NCBI GenBank assembly: GCA_001787405.1
Contig: MFWV01000011.1
Coordinates: 1 to 48,856, forward strand
Length of the DNA stretch: 48,856 nt
Origin: Candidatus Pacebacteria bacterium RIFOXYA1_FULL_38_18
GTDB taxonomy: Bacteria > Patescibacteriota > Microgenomatia > UBA1400 > PJMF01
Direction of reading: 5' to 3'
Of the stretch, positions 1 to 8,645 are shown piece by piece (the first letter of the stretch is position 1; each line of letters opens with the position of its first letter). The translations under genes were made by a program, and so were the position numbers. Under the pieces are notes generated by a model, which saw nothing but the letters and a program-made list of their open reading frames with translations, did no database searches and was not told the DNA's origin.

Positions 1-3000
1 ACGTCCCTCAGAGCTTCCAGTGCTTCGGGACTGTCTATCTATGATGATGGAACTAATCTAGCCATCTTTGTTGCAGATTCTGGAAGTGTCGGAATTGGCA
101 CTGCTTCTCCCGAAGAGCTTCTCACTGTAGGGGGTAATCTGCAATTGGGTACTACTGACGCTACTCGTTACATCTACTTTGATAACGGTACTGCTAATAA
201 TTCTGGCTTTAGGTATAACTCTACTAGTGACGTGATGGAGTACTCTGATGATGGAGTGACTTGGGTTTCTTTTACCAGTCTTGGGAGCACTAGCTTTTTC
301 ACCAACACAAATTCCGCAGTAACCTCAGGTTCCTATTTGGAAGTCTCTCACAATCAAAATACCGTCAACCTCCTTACCACTGCCTGGATCCACAATGGCA
401 CCAACTGGGTAGAGATCGATGACATGGGAAGAATTTCTCATAATATTTATGATCCCAATCTCGTTGCTTGGTATAAAACTGAGGAGGCTAGCGGTGATCT
501 GGACAACGCCGAAGGTACTTCTTCCAGAGATTTGATTGATAAAGGCGCACCCACTTACGCCCAAGCTGGAAAAATCAATGACGCCATTTCTCTAGATGGC
601 ACTGATGATTTCTTCTGTACTGGTTCTGGAACTACTTGCGCTGACAACGACGATTTTGATTTTGGGACTGCCTCTTTTACTATTGGCGGTTGGTTTAAAC
701 ACGACACCATCGTCACCGATCCAGATTATATGATGGTCAAATATTCTTCTGATGTTTCAGGTGGTTATAAACTCTACATGAACCCTGCCGGAAACTTTGT
801 TTTTGGCATTGATGATGATGCAACATCTTTTCCTGCTGACTCTGCCACCAGCGCTTCTGACGCTTATGATGATAATGGGTGGCACCATGTAGTAGCAGTT
901 AAAAAAGGAACTGAGTACATTCAATTATTTGTTGATGGAAAAGAAGTAGCCGGAGATTATTCTCTTACTGCTACTGGAGCACTTGCCAATGCAGAACCAT
1001 TTTATCTGGGCGTAGATGCAGATGCTTCCAGTAACCCCTGGGCTGGGCTGTTTGATGAGCCCTTTGTTTATTCTCGCGCCCTCTCTCCTGGTGAAGTAGA
1101 AGAACTTTATCAGGCAAACACTTCTTTCAAAATAGAAATCGTGGACAGTAACATTGCCCGGCTTTACAACAATTCTGGTGATACAGCCAATCTTAAATTA
1201 AATGTCGTCACTGACGTAAATACCGAAGGACCATTAAATTACTGGAACCTGAGTGGTAGCGATATAAATTATGTTGCCGGCAACGTGGGCATTGGTACTG
1301 CCAGCCCTAATGATCTGCTGGAATTACTCTCCACTACAGATGTTCAATTAAGATTGGCTTATGATACTTCTAATTACCATACTTTACAGGTAGCTAGTGA
1401 TGGTGGTTTAAGTTGGCTTGCTCTTGGAACAGATGCTGATTTAAATTTTAACTTTTCCGGAGCTACTGATGGAGACTTTTCAATAAATACTGATGATTTC
1501 TTTGTAGATACTAGTACTGGCTATGTGGGCATTGGCAACACTTCTCCAGGAACCCAGCTCGACGTGAGTGGTGCCATCCGCTCCAACGATCAGCTTATTT
1601 CTACGGTGGCCATCGGCACCTCACCTCTGGCCGTAACTTCCACCACTAAAGTAACCAATCTTAACGCTGATCGCCTTGATGATCTGAGTAGCGCTGACTT
1701 CCTCCGCTCCAACGATACCGACAACTACACCAGCGGTACACTCACCTTTAACGCTGGTACCAGTGTCGACATTAATAGCACCACTCTTACTATTGCTGAT
1801 ACCGATATTGCTCTCGATGGTGCTAGCACTAACTTGGACGCCACTGGAGACTTTTCAATAAATACTGATGATTTCTTTGTTGACAAAACAACCGGATATG
1901 TGGGCATCAACACAACAACTAACGCATTATATCTTTTAGACGTTAATGGAGTCGCTCGAATCGGCAACACTGTTCACGAATCCAACAGAATTGAGATAAA
2001 TGATACCGGCTCTGGCAACCGCTATGCTTACATAGATTTCCATTCAGATGATACTAACACCGACTATGGGTTCCGTATTATCAGAAATAATAGTGTAAAT
2101 GCTACTACAAGCCTACTTAATGCCGGCACAGGCAATATACTTGTAAGAGCCGACACCACCGGAGGTGTTTCATTAACCTCTGGTGCTACTTCCTGGGTTT
2201 CTGCTTCAGATATCCGCCTCAAAGAAAATATTCAACCTCTTGATAACGTTTTAGAAAAAATCAGACAAATTCAACCTATTAAATACAACTTTATCGATAA
2301 TGAGAATAATCTCACCGAAATTGGCGTCATTGCCCAAGAAATCCAACCTCACTTCCCCGAGGTTGTCTTTACTGATGATAACGGCTATCTAAGCGTGGCT
2401 TATGACCGTTTGGGGGCTATCTCGTTTAGAGCTATTCAAGAACAACAACTTCAAATCGAAGATCTTCAGCAAATCTACTTAGATGATACTGGGAGCGTTG
2501 TCTTGACTAAAGATGGCGACACTTACACTGCCTATGACACTGCCACTAGTAAATCTTTGACTGGGGTGGCCGGCTTCTTGGATGCGGTGATTGCTAACTT
2601 GCGTGTGGGGTCACTGAAAACTCAGGAATTAATTGCTGATAGTATCACCATTGCTGGACAATCTTTGCGAGATTATATTCAAAACATCGTCGATCAAACT
2701 ATTGCTAGTTTGCCAGAAAATTCTTTGGGTGGTAATAGCGAATTACTCTCTCCTCTTCCAGGTGATGACTTGACTATCAAACTAGATGAAACAATTGAGG
2801 GAGACGCCAGTACTTTGCAAATTACCAATCAAGAGGATGAGACTGTCTTGACTATTGACAATCAGGGCAATCTTTCCACCCTGGGTAAAATCTCGGCAGA
2901 AAGTATTGAAGCAACTGGTAGTTCTAGGCTAAATGATTTGTTGATAGCTGGTGAAGCTACTGTTTCCGGCACCCTGACTGCTAATGAAATTAATGCTGAA

Positions 3001-4089
3001 CAATTCAATGCCACTTCTTCTCGCTTGGCTTATCTGGAGGGACAAATTGCTCAATTTGAAGAAGTCAAGGCTCGTACTCTTCAAGTTACAGAGGCTACTG
3101 TATCTGGCACTCTCTATGCTGAAAGTATCAATAATTTTGATCAATTGGTGGCCAGTGCTTTTGAAGAACCATCACTACTCAACACTATTTTGGGAAATAT
3201 TGACGAAACAGAACCTTTTAATGGTTTTGATCTGGATACCGCCAGTGCCGAAGCTCTCAATCTCACTTTGGCAGATTTGAATCTGGATGTTAAAGACATA
3301 GCCATCAATGCCTCAGCGCTATTTATCAATGATTACTTCAAAGTGAATGGTTCAGGCTACATTGCTGGTTCTTTGGGTATCGGTCAAAACTTGGTAGTCG
3401 GTGATGGCATTCAGATAGGCAATGGCGCCATTGCCTATCGACCCAGCGTAATTGATGAAAATACTGTTTTTTACATTCAGCCAGAAAGAACGGGCACCCT
3501 GTCACTGTTTGGTAACCTCATGACTCTCACGGCAGACGGCAGAGTTACCATCAATGGTGATTTAAGAGTAGCCGGTGACGTAGATATTGCCGGAGAAACT
3601 AAGGTGGGAACTTCTTTACTGACCAATTTACTCAAGCCATTGGATCCAGATCAACCTTTCCAAATTCAACTGGCCAACGATGCTACTGAGTCTGGCCAGG
3701 TCAATAATTCTAGATTTGAAATAGTCGATGAGCTGGGAACACCGGTAGCTACTATCTCTGCCACTGGTCAGGCCAACTTCTCTGATGGAGTGGGTGTGGA
3801 TACCGGCAACATTGAAACTACCAGTCCAGGAGTTTTCGTCACTACCAAAACCGCCGGCAAAGCTTACCTTCCAGCTGGATTAACTCAAGTAGTTATTCGC
3901 TCAGAAAAGATTACTGATAAAACACTAATCTATGTTACTCCACTGGGAAGTACCAATAATCAAACACTTTACATCAAACAACAAACCGCAGAGGATCCCC
4001 TCACTCTTACTAAAGAAGGCAATTTTGTAATCAGTCTGGACTTTCCATTGACACAAACCGTAGAGTTTAACTGGTGGATGGTGCAGTAA
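1..4089 (+). CDS. Giant surface protein with LamG-like and S74 chaperone domains (5' truncated)
   Basis: The frame is open from base 1, so the gene starts outside the window; the first internal start-like codon (TTG at 145) is not a real start. About 1362 residues are visible. Repeats of the VGIGTASP...L.V.G type, common in tail-fibre-like and S74 proteins, lie near bases 88, 1288, 1528 and 1900. A LamG/concanavalin-like domain spans about 457-1120 (FTIGGWFK, GWHHVVAVKKG, LFVDGKEV, LFDEPFVYSRAL). An intramolecular chaperone (peptidase S74) domain lies at about 2200-2480 (ASDIRLKENIQPL, IGVIAQEIQ). Some 530 residues follow, with segments that look coiled-coil or beta-rich, ending in a beta-rich domain. 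No LPXTG motif is visible at the C-terminus. Probable role, inferred: secreted adhesin or surface fibre. The S74 domain usually sits at the very C-terminus, so its internal position here is odd. Confidence 0.85.
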   Translation, partial: TSLRASSASGLSIYDDGTNLAIFVADSGSVGIGTASPEELLTVGGNLQLGTTDATRYIYFDNGTANNSGFRYNSTSDVMEYSDDGVTWVSFTSLGSTSFFTNTNSAVTSGSYLEVSHNQNTVNLLTTAWIHNGTNWVEIDDMGRISHNIYDPNLVAWYKTEEASGDLDNAEGTSSRDLIDKGAPTYAQAGKINDAISLDGTDDFFCTGSGTTCADNDDFDFGTASFTIGGWFKHDTIVTDPDYMMVKYSSDVSGGYKLYMNPAGNFVFGIDDDATSFPADSATSASDAYDDNGWHHVVAVKKGTEYIQLFVDGKEVAGDYSLTATGALANAEPFYLGVDADASSNPWAGLFDEPFVYSRALSPGEVEELYQANTSFKIEIVDSNIARLYNNSGDTANLKLNVVTDVNTEGPLNYWNLSGSDINYVAGNVGIGTASPNDLLELLSTTDVQLRLAYDTSNYHTLQVASDGGLSWLALGTDADLNFNFSGATDGDFSINTDDFFVDTSTGYVGIGNTSPGTQLDVSGAIRSNDQLISTVAIGTSPLAVTSTTKVTNLNADRLDDLSSADFLRSNDTDNYTSGTLTFNAGTSVDINSTTLTIADTDIALDGASTNLDATGDFSINTDDFFVDKTTGYVGINTTTNALYLLDVNGVARIGNTVHESNRIEINDTGSGNRYAYIDFHSDDTNTDYGFRIIRNNSVNATTSLLNAGTGNILVRADTTGGVSLTSGATSWVSASDIRLKENIQPLDNVLEKIRQIQPIKYNFIDNENNLTEIGVIAQEIQPHFPEVVFTDDNGYLSVAYDRLGAISFRAIQEQQLQIEDLQQIYLDDTGSVVLTKDGDTYTAYDTATSKSLTGVAGFLDAVIANLRVGSLKTQELIADSITIAGQSLRDYIQNIVDQTIASLPENSLGGNSELLSPLPGDDLTIKLDETIEGDASTLQITNQEDETVLTIDNQGNLSTLGKISAESIEATGSSRLNDLLIAGEATVSGTLTANEINAEQFNATSSRLAYLEGQIAQFEEVKARTLQVTEATVSGTLYAESINNFDQLVASAFEEPSLLNTILGNIDETEPFNGFDLDTASAEALNLTLADLNLDVKDIAINASALFINDYFKVNGSGYIAGSLGIGQNLVVGDGIQIGNGAIAYRPSVIDENTVFYIQPERTGTLSLFGNLMTLTADGRVTINGDLRVAGDVDIAGETKVGTSLLTNLLKPLDPDQPFQIQLANDATESGQVNNSRFEIVDELGTPVATISATGQANFSDGVGVDTGNIETTSPGVFVTTKTAGKAYLPAGLTQVVIRSEKITDKTLIYVTPLGSTNNQTLYIKQQTAEDPLTLTKEGNFVISLDFPLTQTVEFNWWMVQ
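1470..1880 (+). repeat. 36-bp exact direct repeat inside the surface protein
   Basis: The same 36 bases occur at 1470-1505 and 1845-1880, encoding the GDFSINTDDFFVD motif in both places. Each copy is followed by a diverged VGI repeat. This points to recent duplication or gene conversion of a module of about 375 bp. Confidence 0.85.
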
Positions 4090-4206
4090 AGTTGCCAAAA
4101 ATAATAACGTAATACTATCAGCTTTGACTTGCCAAAAGGATTGCTGATGCTTTAGGAAAAATATCAAAAAAATCGAGATTTAAAAAACTAAAAAATAACT
4201 AATTTA

Positions 4207-4722
4207 CTAATCACAAATATAATATGCTCCACTAATCGGTGCACTGACGCTACAGCGACTGACGCTTTCTGCAATATCTCCATCAGAAGTATTTTCCAAA
4301 ATTACATACAAAATATAACCATCACCGTCATCAACTCTAGTGTAGTTAAAATTCTCCGGTAATTCTTTCATGTAAGTTACTCCATTAACTCCACTGGTGG
4401 CAAAATTGGTGCTACACGCTGAAGTTTCTGGAGAGTCAGCTGGACCACAACCCGCAAGTGCCCCAGTGCTAGAATTTCGCGGATAATATTGATAGTCGTT
4501 ATAAAACAAGCGCAGAGCATTTTTCATTTGGGATAGGCTGGCTTTGGCATGAGTATCTCTAGCCCTTTCCCGAATTCCCAATAAGTTGGGCAATAATATC
4601 GCCACCAAGATACCAATGATTGAAATCACTACCAAAACCTCTACCAAAGTAAATCCCAAATTAAATACCTTTCGTTGGTTACTTTTTTGGCTCTGATCTG
4701 AGCGATAATTTGGTTGATTCAT
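4207..4722 (-). CDS. Type IV prepilin-like protein (pilin 1)
   Basis: This 171-residue protein has a class III prepilin signal: a short polar leader ending in N-L-G, then FTLVEVLVVISIIGILVAIL, with Glu at +5 of the mature protein. The rest resembles pseudopilins and major pilins (RERARDTHAKASLSQMKNALRLFYNDYQYYP). Four Cys in the C-terminal half could form disulfides. I chose ATG 4722 over the TTG at 4728 because GAGG lies 8 nt upstream (plus-strand 4731-4734). It is the last of three prepilin genes in the same direction. The product would be cleaved by a prepilin peptidase and assembled into a type IV pilus; neither the peptidase nor the assembly ATPase is in this window. Confidence 0.9.
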   Translation of the reverse strand: MNQPNYRSDQSQKSNQRKVFNLGFTLVEVLVVISIIGILVAILLPNLLGIRERARDTHAKASLSQMKNALRLFYNDYQYYPRNSSTGALAGCGPADSPETSACSTNFATSGVNGVTYMKELPENFNYTRVDDGDGYILYVILENTSDGDIAESVSRCSVSAPISGAYYICD

Positions 4723-4765
4723 AATCAATGCCTCGTTTAGATAATACTTAAAAAACTTTCTGTTT

Positions 4766-5287
4766 TTATTCTGTTACTAAAGCATGTCCGCTGGTTGGAC
4801 CAATGTTGGTGCTGGCGATACCATAATTACAAGCACTTATTACGCAATCGGTTCCAACATAAACCATTACATTATCAGCTTCATCTTTGGTGAGGTCTGA
4901 ATCATTTTCGTTTTCCAAATAGGCATAAAGCTGAAAATACGAACCATCTGTTGATTCATAGAAATAGGAAAAGTCATTGGGATCTGTGGGCAAAACATTC
5001 ATGTACAAAGCTCCACCAGCAACGTCTGGATCTACAAAGGGACCTCCCCAAGCTTGGCCAATGATTCCAGTATTACCTGTAGAAATAGGATATTCACCCT
5101 TGTCGTTGTAATAAACTTCCAAAGCCTTGGCAATATTTTGCAAATCAGCTTTGCGACGAGAATCACGAGATTTAATTTGAGATGAAGCAAAACTACCCAA
5201 ACCAATGGTAGTCAAGATCGCTAAAATCACGATCACAATCAATAATTCAATCATGGTAAAACCTGGTAAAAATTGATTTTTTTTCAT
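4766..5287 (-). CDS. Type IV prepilin-like protein (pilin 2)
   Basis: This 173-residue protein begins MKKNQFLPG and continues FTMIELLIVIVILAILTTIG, a textbook prepilin cleavage site with Glu +5. It is followed by the SRDSRRKADLQNIAKALEVYYNDKGEYP segment typical of bacterial pilins and pseudopilins. ATG 5287 is preferred over the in-frame TTG at 5311, because it gives the normal short basic leader. Two Cys near the C-terminus may pair. It lies 43 bases upstream of pilin 1 and is probably co-transcribed with it. Function is assigned from family features; its role as major or minor pilin is not resolved. Confidence 0.9.
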   Translation of the reverse strand: MKKNQFLPGFTMIELLIVIVILAILTTIGLGSFASSQIKSRDSRRKADLQNIAKALEVYYNDKGEYPISTGNTGIIGQAWGGPFVDPDVAGGALYMNVLPTDPNDFSYFYESTDGSYFQLYAYLENENDSDLTKDEADNVMVYVGTDCVISACNYGIASTNIGPTSGHALVTE

Positions 5288-5371
5288 TTTTTCTCTTTGC
5301 TCAAAACTCAAACTTTTTTATAAATCTTTCAATCTTCTTGGTTCAAATTTTTTTACTTAGCAAGATTCGAA

Positions 5372-5430
5372 TTTTTATCTAGTACATTTTAAGTTTTTGC
5401 CCAACAAATCTCAAGTTTTTATCTAGTACA
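5372..5430. repeat. 15-bp direct repeat at the pilin 3 stop
   Basis: TTTTTATCTAGTACA occurs at 5372-5386 and 5416-5430, a period of 44 bases. The second copy includes the last codons and the stop of pilin 3. It looks like a partial tandem duplication of the gene end. Confidence 0.7.
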
Positions 5431-6237
5431 CCTCAAGCTCAAGGGCACCTCTTCTTCTGTGCAAGAATTTGAACAACCGCTAACTGCAAAACACTCTACA
5501 TAGGTTCCGTAGGCAGTAGGACAGCCAGCAGTTTGATAGTAATCATCAGAATAACAGCTACAAGTTCCATTAGGAGAAATTACCCATTGGCCGGAACAGA
5601 CATCTGGAGTTGGAGTCGGGGTGGGAATGGGAGTTGGTGCCAACTCACCTTCTTGAACCCAATTATTGCCCGTCAAGGTTCCTCCCATGGCAATACCCAG
5701 ATTGTAAGCCGGATCATCCCAGTAACAACCATCAATAGCATTACAACCAGCATTTTCGATGCTCGCATCATTGATGTTTTCCAAAGCCACTAGCACTCGA
5801 TAGCCATGGCATTGATTTCCTCCCAATGAAAAATAAATATATGGTTCATTGGTTTCAGGATCGCAGGGAATTTCTCTCAAATAAGGAGAGAGCTCACCTC
5901 CGCCACAATTTTCCAGAATAGCTAGCTCGGGATAACAATTGTTGTCATTGTAATAATCCTCAAAAGCTACTTGAATTTTGAATAAGTCATCTTTTCGGTG
6001 AGTATCTCTGGCTTTGCTCATTTGTCTGGAAAAACCAAACATCACCATCATGGCCAGAACTGCAATAATCGCTACTACTACCAGAATCTCGATTACGGTC
6101 ATGCCCTGATGATTGATTGGGGAGAATTGGTGCGAAGAGTTTTGTTGGGTAAATTTGAAACTAAATCGACTAAGCTTGCTATGCAACCAATTTGATCTAG
6201 AAAGTAAACTTATTTTCGGGTATTGTTTTGCTTTCAT
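5419..6237 (-). CDS. Prepilin-like protein with Pro/Thr linker and Cys-rich tail (pilin 3)
   Basis: This 272-residue protein has an unusually long 45-residue leader before the cleavage site (INHQG | MTVIEILVVVAIIAVLAMMV, Glu +5). A pilin core follows (ARDTHRKDDLFKIQVAFEDYYNDNNCYP) with several paired Cys. A PTPIPTPTPTP linker at about residues 201-211 then leads to a C-terminal module of about 60 residues with nine Cys. That layout suggests a tip-located or adhesive minor pilin; this is inference. The start ATG has no SD. It is first in the three-pilin block and diverges from the membrane gene at 6416. Confidence 0.85.
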   Translation of the reverse strand: MKAKQYPKISLLSRSNWLHSKLSRFSFKFTQQNSSHQFSPINHQGMTVIEILVVVAIIAVLAMMVMFGFSRQMSKARDTHRKDDLFKIQVAFEDYYNDNNCYPELAILENCGGGELSPYLREIPCDPETNEPYIYFSLGGNQCHGYRVLVALENINDASIENAGCNAIDGCYWDDPAYNLGIAMGGTLTGNNWVQEGELAPTPIPTPTPTPDVCSGQWVISPNGTCSCYSDDYYQTAGCPTAYGTYVECFAVSGCSNSCTEEEVPLSLRCTR

Positions 6238-6330
6238 TTTGTGATCTTTGAGTTTTTTTTATCTTTCCTCTTTACTATTCTTTCACTTCACTTTAAACTC
6301 TTAGTACATGGTTGAATAATGACGAAACAC

Positions 6331-6384
6331 ATAGTTATTCAACTATAAATATAAGAATTTATAGTTATTCAACTATAAATATAA
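6331..6384. repeat. Two copies of a palindrome-containing direct repeat
   Basis: The same 24 bases occur at 6331-6354 and 6361-6384. Each holds the inverted repeat ATAGTT-ATTC-AACTAT; the second copy extends to seven-base arms. A near-identical palindrome (ATAGTT-ACTC-AACTAT) is at 14364-14379. The copies sit between the divergent pilin 3 and 6416 genes, so an operator role is possible but unproven. Confidence 0.7.
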
Positions 6385-6415
6385 ACTATTATTAAGTAAC
6401 TATTAACTGCCAACT

Positions 6416-8467
6416 ATGAAAAATAATTCTGTCCTAGTTATCATTACCAAGTTTGTTCAATTTATTCTATTTGCTTTATTATTTTTAACTCCTCTGTTGG
6501 TTATTCCTTATACTCGCAACTTGATTGTTGATGCCAAGTTATTTCTACTGTTTTTTGTTGCTATTATCGTCATGATTAGTTTTGCAACCAAAACTTTAGT
6601 AAAAAAACGTTGGGAAATTGCTATTTCTCCGCTCACCAAACCCTTGTTATTTTTTGGCTTGGCAGTTTTGTTTTCTACCCTGTTGACCAATCGCTATCCA
6701 GTAGAAGGCTTGTTGGGCATGGGTGGAGCTTATCTGGGATTCGTTTTAATCGGGATTTTTGGTAGTTCCTTGATTAAAGGTGACCATACAAAAACCATCA
6801 TCAGATTGCTGGGCATTAGTGGCGCTCTGCTGAGTGTGTCTATGTTTTTACAACACTGGGGTTGGGGAGCAAATAAACTATTTAATGCCATTTCTGCTTT
6901 TAATTTGCCAAATAATTTACTGTTTAATCTTAGTGGCTCTTCTCTGGTAGCTATGCAGGTAACTGCTTTGGCTTTGGTGGGAATAGTAAGCTTAATAAAA
7001 TTACAAAAAAAGGCAACCATCATTGAATGGGTATTGGGAACTCTTAACTTGGCTGGTTTTGGACTTGGGCTTTGGTCAATTTTGCCTGGAAAAATAGCTG
7101 TCATTACCCTGCTTCCTTTCCGAGCTAGTTGGACTGTCATGTTGAGAAGCTTGGAGAGCTGGCAGACTGCTCTTATCGGTTACGGCCCAACAGCCTATTC
7201 CAATGCCTTCACCATGCTCAAGCCTTTGTGGATTAATGGTAAAAATTACTGGCAAGTAAATTTCGGCTCAGCCACTAACACTCCTCTTACCTTAATAGTA
7301 ACTTTGGGTGTTATTGGTTTGGCAACTTGGTTATTTCTAGCTATCCAAGTAATAAAACAGAGGAAAAATACTGACAAAGAAACCCAGCCTTTACTCTGGA
7401 TGCTGATAGGTTCTTTCATTATTCAATTATTGATACCAAATAATCTAGTGCTTTTGACTCTACAAGCTGGGTTGTTGGTTTTCTTGATTGCTGCCAATCA
7501 AAAACGCTTCTCACTATTGCGTTTTCAATCAATAAAACTGAATACCAATTCAACTGGTAGGTTTGAATTTTTGAAACGTTTATTCAAAAAAGGCGATTGG
7601 CTGGTCAAAGTAACAGCCATTTTGTTAATTATCATCGCTTCTGGATTTGCTTATGGCGTGGGACGTGCTTATGTTGCTCAACACCTATTATATAAAGCTG
7701 ATAAAGCACTCACTGAACAAAACATAGTTCAAAGCTATGACTATCAACGTCGTGCCGTAGCTACTAATCCCTATTTAGATAGTCTGCGCCGCAATTATGC
7801 ACAAACCAATTTACAAATAGCCATTGCTTTATCAAATAAGGTTGATATCACTGAGCTAGAAGCTCAACAAATAACACAACTAATTGAGCAAGCGGTTGGA
7901 GAAGGCCGCGCCGCTACGATACTAGACAAACTTGATGTCGAAAATTGGTTCGTGCTGAGTGGAATTTACAGTAATTTGATCGGCGCGGCCGATGAGGCTG
8001 ACACTTGGGCGATCAATACTTTAGTAACCGCAAGGCAAATCAATCCCACCAATCCCTTCATCTTCTTGGAGTTGGGCCGATTGACCTTGATCAATGATAA
8101 GCCACAGGAAGCTGTGCTATATTTCTCTCAAGCTGTGGAGCTTAAACCAGACTTACCAGTTGCTCATTATCAGCTAGGTGTAGCTTTCCAAGCTCTTGAT
8201 CAATTAGAAAATACCAGAATTGCTTGGCAGCAAGCTCTGCAATTATTACCAGAAACTACAGAAGATTATTTAACACTGAGCCAGCAACTGGAGGCTTTGG
8301 AAGAAATCATGCTGGAAAGAGCAGCAAATTCTGCAGAAACAATCAAAGTTGATGAAACTACTTCTACCCCCAATATCACTCAACAAAATGTTTCACAACA
8401 AGAAAGTGATCTGGTAAAACCTGGCGATGATGCTTTATTGGAGCTGGAAACTGAACCAAAAAACTAG
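6416..8467 (+). CDS. O-antigen-ligase-like polytopic membrane protein with C-terminal TPRs
   Basis: This 683-residue protein has about ten hydrophobic helices in residues 10-420. A GYGPTAYSNAF motif and the following NFGSATNTPLTLIVTLGVIGL resemble the Wzy_C/O-antigen ligase family. A last membrane helix (VTAILLIIIASGFAYGVG) is followed by a soluble part of about 260 residues with TPR-like repeats (PFIFLELGRLTLINDKPQEAVLYFSQAVELKPDLPVAHYQLGVAFQAL). Family members transfer or polymerise lipid-linked glycans on the outer face of the membrane; some (PglL/PilO type) glycosylate pilins. Divergence from the pilin block fits such a role, but this is inference. The start ATG has no SD. Confidence 0.7.
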   Translation: MKNNSVLVIITKFVQFILFALLFLTPLLVIPYTRNLIVDAKLFLLFFVAIIVMISFATKTLVKKRWEIAISPLTKPLLFFGLAVLFSTLLTNRYPVEGLLGMGGAYLGFVLIGIFGSSLIKGDHTKTIIRLLGISGALLSVSMFLQHWGWGANKLFNAISAFNLPNNLLFNLSGSSLVAMQVTALALVGIVSLIKLQKKATIIEWVLGTLNLAGFGLGLWSILPGKIAVITLLPFRASWTVMLRSLESWQTALIGYGPTAYSNAFTMLKPLWINGKNYWQVNFGSATNTPLTLIVTLGVIGLATWLFLAIQVIKQRKNTDKETQPLLWMLIGSFIIQLLIPNNLVLLTLQAGLLVFLIAANQKRFSLLRFQSIKLNTNSTGRFEFLKRLFKKGDWLVKVTAILLIIIASGFAYGVGRAYVAQHLLYKADKALTEQNIVQSYDYQRRAVATNPYLDSLRRNYAQTNLQIAIALSNKVDITELEAQQITQLIEQAVGEGRAATILDKLDVENWFVLSGIYSNLIGAADEADTWAINTLVTARQINPTNPFIFLELGRLTLINDKPQEAVLYFSQAVELKPDLPVAHYQLGVAFQALDQLENTRIAWQQALQLLPETTEDYLTLSQQLEALEEIMLERAANSAETIKVDETTSTPNITQQNVSQQESDLVKPGDDALLELETEPKN

Positions 8468-8598
8468 CACATCAATAATCTTCTGCTAGCTAAATAAAGA
8501 TATTCTATAGAGATTTGTTGCGTACTTGGTTTTGGCTTTTGAGTTTGAACTTTTGGTCCCCGCTCTTGATTTTTAGCCGTAACTTATTTCAAGCCAAC

Positions 8599-8645
8599 TT
8601 TTTCTCAAATCAATTTTCCCAATCGATTTTTCTCAAATCAATTTT
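8599..8645. repeat. 19-bp direct repeat spanning the obg stop
   Basis: The 19-base element beginning TTTTTCTCAAATC is at 8599-8617 and 8627-8645, and the obg stop codon lies in the second copy. A further 16-base duplication (TTTTTTTCCAAGCCAG-like) follows at about 8642-8674, inside the last obg codons. The remainder of 8468-8637 shows nothing else recognisable. Confidence 0.7.

Noticed and set aside
1725-1970. Minus-strand ORF in the surface protein
   Set aside because: Shadow of a low-complexity Thr/Asp-rich coding region; no start signals.
5312-5418. Possible tRNA because of GGTTCAAAT
   Set aside because: No acceptor or anticodon stems could be formed around it.
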